Assembly (NCBI RefSeq): GCF_000002235.5
Contig: NW_022145594.1
Location: 20,675,390-20,739,389, forward strand
Source: Strongylocentrotus purpuratus
Taxonomy: Eukaryota; Echinodermata; Echinoidea; Camarodonta; Strongylocentrotidae
DNA: 64,000 nucleotides
Direction of reading: 5' to 3'
Part shown: piece after piece, positions 12,101 to 20,847 of the stretch
How positions within the stretch are numbered: position 1 is the first letter of the stretch
Layout of the letters: every line of letters begins with the position of its first letter
Notes under the pieces: model-generated
What the model was told of the DNA's origin: nothing
Database searches by the model: none
The model's input: the letters and a program-made list of their open reading frames with translations, nothing else
Made by a program: the position numbers and the translations under genes

Positions 12101-13879
12101 AAAAATATCAAGCTAATGATTCGCAACTTCAGTGTCCACTAATTTCTATGTACTACGCAATCAACCTTTACTTCCAAATAGATTCTTTCACAATCTGAAT
12201 GTATGACCAGAACTCGGCTTCCTCTTTATAAATGTATTTATTAATGTGGCAAATTTGTTGCCAAATCAGCGAGACACATGTTTGCCTCTATTGTCTATAT
12301 AGACACAATATGGTATACGAGTTGTGTGTATATAAAATACACTGCAAAGTTTGGAATGTAGATGTTAATTTTATTTTATTTTCATCATTTGTAGATCTCA
12401 GTATTTCCAGGAGGCTGTAATGAATGGAGATCCCGTCCAAGAGGCCCCTTTGAAGCCATCCGTGGCACCGTGCGTCTTTTGTTTCCCCCTACCGTAATCC
12501 CCTTAATCCCTCTCCGAAACCGTACAGATTCCTAGTAGCACTTAGTCCCCCCCTTTCCACCCACAGCCCAGCCCAGCGAGTACGGCGGCTTTTGCTTTGC
12601 CGGCCGTACTTGGGGTGAATAGTGGTGATAACTTAACAAATTCTAGCCCTCAATCAACAAATGCGCAAACATATAACACAATTTAATTTTGTTCTTTAGG
12701 GAGATAAACCTTTGGACTACCTTCCTAGCTATGTACAAATTTCGGAAATTTTCGGAAAATGTCAACAATTAGATGAGAATATCATGATGGTGAAAACCTC
12801 TCATTCGCTCTAACTCACGATTTCCTTGGTCGATTTCGCTAGTTGAAATGGATATGTCTTCAATAGAGCTATCCGAGAACGGAAACAGCATTTGATAACT
12901 AATAGAAAATTGCATTGGTCATTATGTTGTGAATTCTGTATTTTATATTTTATATCCAAATACATCTTCACTGAACATGACCTAATTTTTGCGGTGCCAC
13001 GCAAGGCTTCAAAGTTTGATGCTTGCATATTTTTGCAAAAGAGTGAATAGAGAACTTTGGGAAGCAAAAGGCGTTGCGTAACATTTTGTAATATTTGGAA
13101 TGCCAGAGGGGGACTGTGCATTGATATGGACAGCTGTTGATGGAAATGATGGCTGGAGAGGGTTACATTTCTTTTTGTTAAGCCAAGTTAATCTTAAATA
13201 TTTTTCCCTCGGAAAATTCTTTCGAGACGGTATCTCCATTCATTACAGCTTCCTGGTATTTCCGTTTACAGTCAGTCCCACTACATGATGATTATGCAAT
13301 TAGAGGGATGTGCATTACAGCTGTTGAGGCACAAGCAAAGTTAAATTCTAAAATGCATTCCTACATGTTTATCTCTCTGTTTGTGGCTGAAGTAAGGAGA
13401 TGACAGACTCTTGTAATTTCCTCCATCTAATACACTTCCGATAATGAATGATCCATAATTGTTGAAAGTGTGAGGGTCTGTCAATTAAGACTTAAAATTC
13501 TTGCTTCTTCTTTATTTTGTAGCTTTGTTTTTAGATAAAATTATCATATTTGCAGGAAATTACACATCTCTTACATTTGTGTGAGATTTCAGGTAGACAG
13601 GAAGACTTTGATGAAAAGCTGAAAGCTGTTGCTAATAGAGTTGTTAAGTATGAAGATATAGATGATCTCGGGAAGGCTCTTGGCTGTACACCAGAAGATG
13701 TCCAACGTTATGTCGACACAAACATGAAGAGTGCACATATATCAATCATGGGTACACTGTCACTGCTCCGAGACTGGAGAAAGAAGCAAACCGAGGCCAC
13801 AGAGTGTGAAGCACTGAAGGATGCTCTAGAGAAAGCTGGTCAAATTCATCTTGCTAATGAGCTATTTGGTACTTCATGA
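2885..13879 (+). CDS. 3' part of a UPA plus death-domain gene (UNC5C-like / PIDD-like), spliced model
   Basis: The model joins 2,885-3,132, 3,561-3,692, 11,643-11,835 and 13,593-13,879. All junctions have GT/AG borders and matching phases (0, 0 and 1), giving about 286 residues to the stop. Order: end of a ZU5-like segment, UPA domain, short basic linker, C-terminal death domain. Proteins with ZU5-UPA-death order (UNC5 receptors, UNC5CL, PIDD) are signalling scaffolds in which UPA folds back on ZU5 or the death domain to control recruitment of death-domain partners. No membrane segment is visible in this part. The large third intron holds a 2.7-kb TIR element and a dead LINE. The start of the gene, including most of ZU5, was not found and probably lies left of the window. 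Domain identity is from recognised patterns; whether it is a receptor or cytosolic protein is open. Confidence 0.7.
3133..3560 (+). other. Intron 1 of the visible gene part
   Basis: A 428-bp intron from GTAAAT to CGGCAACAG. The first 400 bases are recognisably related to 58,350-58,600. No mobile element is seen inside. Confidence 0.5.
3561..3692 (+). CDS. Exon: central UPA domain
   Basis: The exon is exactly 44 codons, phase 0 on both sides, between CAACAG and GCT|GTAAGT (a near-consensus donor). It encodes a charged turn rich in Lys and Glu, then SDLKMTCYVKETVIGRP. This aligns by eye with the middle of UPA, where UNC5 proteins have a LRLSIHD-like strand followed by a polar loop. It joins in frame to the flanking exons. 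No second copy of this exon is visible near the UPA homologue at 58 kb. Confidence 0.65.
3693..4548 (+). other. Intron sequence, no element recognised
   Basis: Left part of the 7.95-kb intron. A G run lies at 4,424-4,432 and a C-rich stretch near 4,490-4,512. No exon-like frame is seen. Confidence 0.4.
4549..7214 (+). mobile_element. 2.7-kb TIR element with internal satellite-like array (copy 1)
   Basis: The element begins CCCAATAAACA and ends TGTTTATTGGG, a perfect 11-bp terminal inverted repeat. The left third is crowded with ACGTGA/TCACGT words including the E-box palindrome CACGTG. The middle (5,140-5,780) repeats CCAGTTG/CAACTGG words. The right part (about 5,840-6,790) is an array of about 135-bp monomers that alternate in type, so that 6,271 and 6,540 start the same 269-bp dimer. 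No long reading frame is present, so it appears non-autonomous. A second copy lies in opposite orientation at 41,721-44,091. It sits in an intron of the death-domain gene. Superfamily unknown: no clear target duplication. Confidence 0.75.
5840..6790 (+). repeat. Tandem array of ~135-bp monomers with 269-bp dimer periodicity
   Basis: The phrase GTTTGAGTCACG-AGATCATCACC recurs in type A units near 5,897, 6,032, 6,308 and 6,578. The variant CAGTTTTAACTACGTGATC marks type B units near 6,171 and 6,441, with a related one near 6,709. Monomers share GGTGTTTTAA-AC and TTTTTCACACCTA. Such alternation resembles a young higher-order satellite. Confidence 0.75.
7215..9235 (+). other. Intron sequence with one short perfect hairpin
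   Basis: No exon or mobile element body is recognised. At about 8,461-8,485 the sequence GGCCAGCCTC-GGT-GAGGCTGGCC forms a perfect 10-bp hairpin. Several open frames around 7,885-8,332 lie on both strands and look random. Confidence 0.4.
9236..11417 (+). mobile_element. Dead RTE-like non-LTR retrotransposon (RT region, frameshifted)
   Basis: Three frames together give a recognisable endonuclease-reverse transcriptase. The first part (9,236-9,850) is the linker before RT. From 9,872 comes NKAAGPDGI, then FIDYSKAFDKVKH and RRGVRQGCVVSP. The second part has YADDTVLF (catalytic YADD) at about 10,627-10,650 and YGSETWTL. The third has RRMMKIPWTDKVSNEE and a GRRSRGRRR segment typical of this LINE group's C-terminus. 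Breaks: a frameshift near 9,850-9,870, loss of about eight codons with a shift near 10,556, and a shift near 11,062. The element ends in a GA microsatellite tail (11,397-11,416). It lies in the sense direction within the host intron and cannot be active. Confidence 0.85.
11643..11835 (+). CDS. Exon: C-terminal half of UPA plus basic linker
   Basis: The acceptor is GCTTTAAAG before 11,643 and the donor is CCAG|GTATTT. The exon enters in phase 0 and leaves in phase 1. It encodes VVPFDKL, ICKPFELDF and VAVSLRIGQ, matching the last UPA strands (in UNC5 the equivalent ends with an aromatic-rich segment and a F-x-L-x-R-like strand). It is followed by NRRKRTSPQDPG, a basic linker that leads into the death domain. 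The acceptor polypyrimidine tract is modest but the frame is open across the whole exon. Confidence 0.65.
11836..13592 (+). other. Intron before the death-domain exon; possible alternative stop exon at 12,395-12,420
   Basis: Mostly featureless. TTCATCATTTGTAG before 12,395 is a fair acceptor; the following phase-1 frame reads DLSISRRL and stops at 12,418-12,420. If used, it would give a protein ending without a death domain. A GC-rich patch at 12,440-12,620 contains a small hairpin (GTACGGC and GCCGTAC around 12,581-12,607). Confidence 0.35.
13593..13879 (+). CDS. Terminal exon: death domain
   Basis: The acceptor is TGAGATTTCAG after a pyrimidine-rich run, entering in phase 1 so that G|GT completes a glycine. 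It encodes about 94 residues. EDFDEKLKAVANRV starts helix 1, EDIDDLGKALGCTPEDVQRY covers helices 2-3, and LLRDWRKKQTEATECEALKD carries the conserved Trp of helix 5 and the helix 5-6 turn. The domain closes with LEKAGQIHLANELF before the stop at 13,877. This is a standard length and spacing for a death domain, which binds other death domains in apoptotic or NF-kB-type signalling. A damaged copy lies at 17,637-17,964. Confidence 0.85.
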
Positions 13880-13928
13880 GATGGAAATTATATGCTTCTC
13901 AAATGAGGATTACATTGTTCCAATGAGA

Positions 13929-13956
13929 TATATATATATATATATATATATTTATG
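13929..13956. repeat. AT dinucleotide repeat in the 3' UTR region
   Basis: About eleven TA units directly after the death-domain stop. A shorter TA run occupies the same place in the duplicated copy (17,922-17,936), so it predates the duplication. Confidence 0.8.
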
Positions 13957-14578
13957 TATATATAAGAGTAAAATGGTTGCTAGCTTAAACAAATTTTTCA
14001 ATTTATGTATGGTCTTGAGGGGATATCAGAATCACATTGCTCCAAGTCATAAGATGAGGTCTAAAAAAAAGATGATGTATTACCCTTAGGTGCCAAAACA
14101 TGGGTGTTGGTCGGAAATCTTTCTTCTTCTTTTTTACTAAAAAAAAACAAACTCCCTGTTGGGGCTGATATTTATCAGTTTAATACATTTGTTTTCTTCT
14201 AAAAAAAAACTGTTGAAAAAAAAAAATCGACCGTCGATTTCAAATTGTTTGGGTCGTCCGCAAAGAGCAATACAACATGTTTTTGTGTTAAGGCCCGAGG
14301 GCAATATGGGTTTTTAAGGGCAATAGTTTCAATGTTCATATTCCCTAACAGTACAGCCAGACAGTAATGATAACTATTTGATATATCAGCCTCAGGTACA
14401 TAATTATGCCTATTTTGTAGCAAATACTCACAAGTTTATTAATTTTGCTTGTTAGTCCCACTGTTCATATCACACATGTCATCTAAAACTGAGCAGTAAT
14501 GACGTCAATTGTCATCACGCATATTTAATTTATTATTGAAAGCATCTTCTAATGACAAGCTTTGTAATAATGTGTGAT

Positions 14579-14582
<4 letters not shown>

Positions 14583-14618
<36 letters not shown>
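14583..14618. repeat. AT dinucleotide repeat
   Basis: About eighteen TA units. Confidence 0.85.
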
Positions 14619-14622
<4 letters not shown>

Positions 14623-14663
14623 ACAATTATATTAACCACACCTCTTTCATTTTGTATTCATGC

Positions 14664-14669
14664 AATAAA
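14664..14669 (+). promoter_or_regulatory. Candidate poly(A) signal AATAAA
   Basis: The first clean AATAAA after the death-domain stop, about 785 bases downstream. Plausible for the gene ending at 13,879 but unproven. Confidence 0.3.
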
Positions 14670-14739
14670 CCGACTTTTGAAATAATATAATGGGTTGATA
14701 TCGCATATAATACCTTTACAAATTATAAACGCTTGACAG

Positions 14740-15860
14740 AAATAATATCCCTGACATCGGATTCAAGCTTGCCCGCCCAAAATGTGTGCACATTCTACAC
14801 TCCCTAGGGAGCCATTCAGCCATGCGCCATTTTGCAGACCCTCATAATGATGTGCGAACTACAGTGGATTGTGCAGCCTATTTGGTATCCATTTAACCCT
14901 ATTCCCATTGAGGGGGGGGGGGGTCTTTAGGCCCCCCCCCCCTTGACATTTTTCGCAATAAGTCTAAAACGCGAAAAAGCTCGCGCCATGATTTTATGTG
15001 ACTTTTTTGTTTTAAGTCTCGCGCAACTTTTGAGACCAAATTTGCGACGACCGGGTGTGTGGTTACGACATTACGTGCGTTTGAAAAAATTCGTCAAGCC
15101 AAAAATGGCTCAAAAACGTGATTTCATGTACAAAGTCAATGTAATTTGTGTATTCAGTCAAAATTCATAAATCTTTGTCTATTTTTCCTTTCACTGGCTG
15201 AAAGGGTTAAAAAAATCTGCTTTTTATGACTCTAATAATATCATCAACAATTTCTATCGAAAAAACAATAGAAATAATAAGGTTAAAAAAACAAACACAT
15301 ACATAAGAAATTAATAAAAACAATAAAATACATAAGAATTTAATTTTTATACCAATTTTTTTTTCTTGTTAATATATTAAAAACATTACTAAGAGTATCT
15401 GTACAAAAGATGAGGATGTTTGGAGCTTTTATTTGATGATTTATTTATATTTATCATTTTTATTATTTTTTTACGCATAAATTAGCATAATTAGTATAAT
15501 GAGTGGATTAAAAAAAATTGACTACGCAGTCTCGCAGTTTACATCACATACTATGTACATGCCGATTTTCAGCGCGATCGCGCGATCAGCGGCCGAGATC
15601 AGAGGGGGAGGGGGCAAAAAGGCCCCCCCCCCCTTCAATGGACTCAAGTGATCAAAATAACCCAATGGGAATAGGGTTAACACCTGGCTGGAGAAAATGC
15701 ATTGCTTATTGGAACAAGTCTGTGCTAGCGAAATATGAAACCAATGTCCTTCGCCTCTCTATTAAGTGTTCAAACCATCCAACTCTGATACCTCTACATA
15801 AAATGGAAGGATATTGAAAATAGGTTTTAACATGCCATATCAATAAATAAGTTGGTACAG
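14740..15860 (-). mobile_element. SINE in antisense, split by a TTAA-flanked MITE
   Basis: Reverse-complementing 14,740-14,892 gives a body matching the SINE at 702-1,042: a TTAAATGG start, then CTCCCTAGGGAGTG, TGTGCACAC and GGGCAAGC. The 5' part continues on the other side of the MITE (15,681-15,790: CACCTGG, then sequence also found at 18,790-18,911). Confidence 0.6.
14897..15676. mobile_element. 780-bp piggyBac-like MITE, TTAA target duplication
   Basis: The left end TTAA-CCCTATTCCCATTG and right end CAATGGGAATAGGG-TTAA form a perfect 14-bp terminal inverted repeat starting CCC and bounded by TTAA on both sides, the signature of piggyBac-class insertion. Runs of G and C follow just inside each end. 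No transposase frame is present. Confidence 0.8.
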
Positions 15861-16353
15861 CAAAGTATGCATTTCTCGCATGTAAAACTACTACAAACTA
15901 TTTTTAAGAAGTAAGTAGTCCAAAAGACGGAGACTACCTTTTATCGATAATTTACAATAATATTTCAGGTAAGGCGGGTTAGTACACTAACAAAATCAAC
16001 CGCAATAACCCTTCGCATACGTGAATGAGCCTGTAATTAGGATATACTCTCAGAGAATATTTATTTTAAACAAAATATGAAATAATAGTAGTATACACCA
16101 TGATGCATTCTTAAAATCTCAAGATGTTTGTTTAGAAAAAAAGAAAATCAACATTTGAAGTTTAGTCACATCTGTATATAGATTACAAAAGCATATGCAA
16201 ATGCACTGTGGGTACTTTCTAAGTTGCTGTTTGTTCCATTAACCAAAAAAAATTGTGATCGATACTTTTAGATTAATAGTCTCAATGAAAATGACATACC
16301 CGGTGACATACATGCATATTCTGAGTCTATTTCGTACTGATTGTATCCTACAG
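15861..16353. other. Non-coding, part of the tandem duplication
   Basis: The first 200 bases match 19,410-19,570 (shared AAATGGAA, CATTGAAAAT, GCCATATCAAT and a GACTAC pattern). No gene is seen before the exon at 16,354. Confidence 0.5.
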
Positions 16354-16500
16354 ATGACCTTGTTGAAGCCTCACCAGTGACCCAAGCTCTTAAAGAAGGG
16401 ACAGACACTCAAAACACTGACGACGGAGAAAAAAAGGAGGAAGAAGAGGAGGAAGAAGATGAATATTTCATGGCCATGGAAAGCCTGCTCAATGAAACAG
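16354..16500 (+). CDS. Exon-like segment: acidic linker
   Basis: Bounded by a good acceptor (TTGTATCCTACAG) and a strong donor (ACAG|GTAAGT). Both edges are in phase 1, the same phase as the death-domain exon junction. It encodes ASPVTQALKEG, a run rich in Glu/Asp (about residues 22-37), then YFMAMESLLNETG. It could be a cassette linker between UPA and a death domain, but it lies downstream of the intact death-domain exon and before the damaged copy. It may belong to a partial gene duplicate or to an alternative transcript skipping 13,593-13,879. Confidence 0.45.
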
Positions 16501-17636
16501 GTAAGTGCTGTGCCTTAGCCAATATCAGCAGAAATCGATTTGGGAAAATAACAAAAAAGAAATATAGTACTGTCCATCCAACAGAGATGTGTATGAGTAT
16601 AAATAGGCATATCGCGAGTGGTCTTAGCAAGAATAATGTTTTGTACTGATCGGCAAAAGGCAGAAAGAAAAAAGTCTGGGTAGATGACAATATTTTCTTT
16701 CATTTTATTATTTCATTGTATATATTACGCAAATACATGTAATCAATACGGATCGGTTAAAAGTAATTGTGATAAATCCTTTAAAGGGACTTTGTAACAT
16801 TGTTTAGATGAGAGAAAAGGTGTTAAGGAAGTGACTTTAATGTCAGATGTACAAATACAGATAATTTGAAAGTTTGAGTGAAAACGGACCATTATTAACA
16901 ATTAAAAGTTGGAAAAACTGATCTGATTGATTCATGAATTATTCCAACTATATTATTACAATTCGAAGACATTTTAGGTGAATTTTACTCTTCACAAAGC
17001 AATGGATTGGCTTTATATACTTTTCCAGGCATTTAAGTGTTGACAATTTTTTTAAAGCCTGTCTTATGTCTTATTTTCATGGGAAAATGGTTGGGAAAAT
17101 TCATAAATGGTTGGGGAATTCACTGTTAATCACTGTCAGAGGGAGTCGCACAGTGACACCTTCAAAGAAAACCGTAAATATTTTTGTGGTTTGGGAATTT
17201 GTTTCGGGATTTTATTTTGTGCATGTTAGAGGGTTAGTAGTAGTACGGTAGAAGGAATATCATAATGATAAGTAACATTTCATACAAAAATTACGCAATT
17301 TTGTCATTAACCCTCAACAATGTTACCGAGTTGAAAATAACATCAATCATGTAAATTGCTCTTCCCACAACCAGTCTGAGGCCCATTCACAAATGAATAT
17401 TGATTGTATATAACTGCTACTCAAGGTACATGTGATATTATATCAAAATAAAAATTGTAACATTTTAAATTAGCAGGAGATTAGGAAAAAGAATGTCCGT
17501 CGGACTATACCTGTCCAGGCAAATTAGAGTCCAAGAAAGTGACAGCGATTTTTCGTTTGCTGCACCCCTCCTGTTGTCACAACATGTAATTACCAAAATA
17601 CTAATATACTTTTTTTAATATGACCTTTAGACATGA
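16501..17636 (+). other. Putative intron of the partial duplicate
   Basis: AT-rich and open-frame poor. No mobile element is recognised. Confidence 0.35.
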
Positions 17637-17964
17637 CGACTTTGACGATAAGCTGACCACTGTTACTCGAAAAGTTGGCAGGTGTGGTGAGGTAGATAAT
17701 TTCGGGAAGGCTGTCGGCTTGGAGCCAGAAGATATCCAACGTTATGTCGACTCAAACATGAAGAATTCAGAAGTATCATACATGGGTACAATAGCAATGC
17801 TCCGATACTGGAGAAAAAAGCAAACCGAGGCCACAGAGTATGACGGCCTGAAGGTGATCTTAGGAAGGCTTCATGAGATCCGAATTATATGCTCCTCTAT
17901 TGATGACTACATTGTTCAAACGATATATATATATATTTCAGAGTATAATGGTTTCATAGCTTAA
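17637..17964 (+). pseudogene. Damaged duplicate of the death-domain exon
   Basis: DDFDDKLTTVTRKV, LGLEPEDIQRYVD-like text, MLRYWRKKQTEATEYDGLK and matching DNA show homology to 13,593-13,879. The acceptor region has changed from TTTCAG|GT to CTTTAG|A, which moves the exon start and breaks the phase-1 junction. Near 17,855-17,870 about 40 bases are lost relative to the intact copy, removing the final helix and the original stop. The frame therefore runs on through former 3' UTR, including the AT repeat, to a stop at 17,962. Function as a death domain is doubtful. Confidence 0.7.
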
Positions 17965-18245
17965 TCAGAGTTCCCCATTGTTGGATGTCCTTGAGGGGGT
18001 ATCAACAGAATCATATTGCCTGAGTCGGAAGGGCAACATCTCCAATGTTCATATTCCCAGAAAGTAGAGCCGGCCGACATTCTTTCATGTATTATCTGTT
18101 ATATATCAACCTCAGGTACATCATCGTGCATAATTGTAGCAATTAAAAACAAGTTTATTAGCCTTTCAGTCCTTATTTCTTCAGTTTAGGAAAATAAACT
18201 TAGCAATCATGACGTAAATTGTCACCAAACATATTCATTGTTTAA

Positions 18246-18763
18246 CGGTACTATGTCCCATTTGCAGCCAACATTAAATTATGTAGGACTTTGCAGGAAT
18301 TATGAATATGTCACATATTTCCTATATCTATGAAATTTAAACAATAGCAGCGTCTTAATATTCAAATCATGGAAGGAAATCCGTTTACTTTCTAGACTTC
18401 ACTGTCAGACGGTATGGTGTAACTGAGCGACTTCTTTTTTTATTTGTGTAATAAACATAAAATGAGTTGTATAGAGTAAATGAGCATTTGTGTACATTAA
18501 TAACCCAGTTGTTGTAGTGGCCAAAATTAAACTGATTGAATCTTTGCGCAGCACAAAACGAACGACAATTCGGTACAAGAGTCTGAAATCAGACTATAAC
18601 TGTAGTGATTGCAATCACTTATAAACGTCAATTCGACAACTGATGGTCGTTATTTTCCCACTTAAAGACAGTTTTCAAGCCCTTTCGTTTTCAGGGAAGT
18701 TCTAGATTAGTATTATTTTTCAAATACCGTTGGAATTTAACTTTGTTTTGGGACAAAGTACCT
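18246..18763 (+). mobile_element. 518-bp TTAA-flanked MITE (copy A)
   Basis: TTAA flanks both ends. The left terminus reads CGGTACTATGTCCCATTTGC and the right terminus, reverse-complemented, reads AGGTACTTTGTCCC. The interior matches 52,533-53,801 (outside its nested insertion) and, in reverse, 57,768-58,040. Confidence 0.75.
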
Positions 18764-18774
18764 TTAAGGCTCGG

Positions 18775-18911
18775 TACCAATTTAGAACATCGGTGGAGAG
18801 AGGCAATATAGATGAAATGCATTGCTTCGGAAATAAGTGTGTGCTAGGGATATTTGAAACCGAGACCCTAGCATCTCCAACCAAGTGTTCAAACCATTTC
18901 ACTAAAACCAT
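18775..18911 (-). mobile_element. SINE fragment in antisense
   Basis: Matches the segment at 15,690-15,790 (AATGCATTGCTT, GTGTGCTAG, AAGTGTTCAAACCAT), the 5' half of the antisense SINE in the first duplicate. It shows the SINE was present before the tandem duplication. Confidence 0.5.
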
Positions 18912-20746
18912 GTTTTCTTAACTTCTATATACCGGTCAACATATGTGATTTTAGACATTCTTGTCATTTTTGTTTTTTTCTCAGTTTTATATTTCATGGT
19001 TTCAGTTGACCTACTTGACATTTTATGCAATAGTTTTTAAGCCGGAATTAATTTCTCATGTTTATGTTCATTATCGTGTCATGACCTAGTGTCATCATAC
19101 ATATTAATTTAATTTCCTCCTTGTGCTTTGTTTTTGTTAGCTGGTTTGTTTATGAAATGTTATACATTTGAATTACCTTAATGCTATATTTTGCAGGTCT
19201 TCTGGGTGCACCAGTTGGTCGGGAAGAGGGACCTTTACGGTTACAGTGATTTCGTTTGCCTTCCTCTTCTCCGGCAGCCAACTGATGCACTCAGAGGACC
19301 CCCAGAAAGATTGTGCATTTATAATTGAGTTTTTCTTAACAATTTGTCTACTCATATTTACATTGTTATATTTGTGTGAATTGCCGAATAAATAATAAAT
19401 GATAAATAAATAACCATACGGAAAATGGAAAGACATTGAAAATATTTTTTTACAATGCCATATCAATTAACTATTTGGCCTCTGAAATTAATGCATTACT
19501 TGCATGTTAAACTGCTAAATAATTTCAAGAAATTGACGATCCAAAATGATGAAGACTACTGACTTGCCACACATGAGTTCGTAATAATTTCCTTGTAAGG
19601 TTTTCAAAAGTGATAAGGCACCATTATTACATTGTTTCACTACATATGATGAATTTTCTGTGAGCTACACATATACATGCTGGTGTATATATGTGTATAA
19701 ACCTTACACAAGTTAGGCAGTTGAATTCCTAAACTATGGATTATCACAAATGGTTTGAAGTATTTTCAGACAAAAACAGTCTCATTGTACATTTTCTTAT
19801 GTATATTACAGCCTTGATGTACAGAATAACACTTCTTGTATAGCACATTGAATTTAGATACATCTTCATTTTACTTGCCACTGTTTATAAATCGCAATTT
19901 TTGTACGCACATGTATATCAAATCCATTTGTGATTGCTAGTTTTAAAAAGAAACCTGTATTCGCTGCAACTGTTTTAATTTGAAGATCGTAGCTACCGCA
20001 TTCCCCCTCTAAATGATAGCCTCTGGGTCTTTTTACAAATTCCTCACAACCGCTGTATTGTAGAACACAATAACGTTAACCCCTCAATGATTCTTATATC
20101 AATATTTCTATCTATTTATTGTTTTGTATGCAGTTTTGTACATTTTTATACCATCAGATGTATATTTATAATACTTATACAATGTTTGTTATCATGGTTT
20201 GTAAAAATAAATAAGAAATGGAATTAAATTGAAATGAAATATATATTCTCTTCAATCTGAGATATCTATACCCATTGCTATGATCCATTAACGTCGATTG
20301 GAAAATTGAACAAAGTTAACATTACAATATTTAAACCATATGAATTGTACAGTGTACAGAAGTATACAGTGTAACTGTATTAGAAATTTTAGCAAAATAC
20401 AGAAATGCAAATTAACGACATGAAATTCAAGGAGTTATCGAATGGAAAATGACTAAATTGCCCTCTTTTGTACGTAACACGATAACTATCAGACATTAAA
20501 AGAAGGTACTGAAATAATCGAAGATGTAATGTGTGCAGATATAATATAAAGTTTTTAGATGTACAAAACATGCAAGAAGAAGCTTGAGAATTATTTTGAA
20601 TTATTCCTTAAAAATATCTTTTTTTCACGTACATATTACCACAATCAGAGATATCCTCAGAATATTTTCTATTTCGTAGACTGTAATCTGTGTATTTCAA
20701 CAGAGTAACCTAATTTTGTCCTAATATCCATAATGATATTTTTCAG
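18912..20746. other. Non-coding, second half of the tandem duplicate
   Basis: About 18,912-19,410 has no counterpart in the first duplicate, then 19,410-19,570 matches 15,805-15,950. An exon-like start TATATTTTGCAG|GT at 19,199 opens only 16 codons before a stop. The rest shows nothing. Confidence 0.4.
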
Positions 20747-20847
20747 GTGTTCATTGTGAAGCAAAGAATGCACCATTATATGTTATTAATACTTGTGAAA
20801 ATTGCTTCAGAGATTATTGTGCCAAGAATCTTTCATTTTGTAAATAA
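20747..20847 (+). CDS. Possible short terminal exon, cysteine-rich, unrecognised
   Basis: The acceptor GATATTTTTCAG is strong. In phase 1 the frame reads GVHCEAKNAPLYVI, NTCENCFRDYCAK, NLSFCK and stops at 20,845-20,847. Five cysteines in about 33 residues and an entry phase matching the exon at 16,354 make it a candidate last exon. No family is recognised and 101 bases is short enough to be chance. Confidence 0.25.

Noticed and set aside
19199..19250. Terminal exon after TTTTGCAG at 19,199
   Set aside because: Only 16 codons with no recognisable content; kept only as a possible alternative end in a finding.
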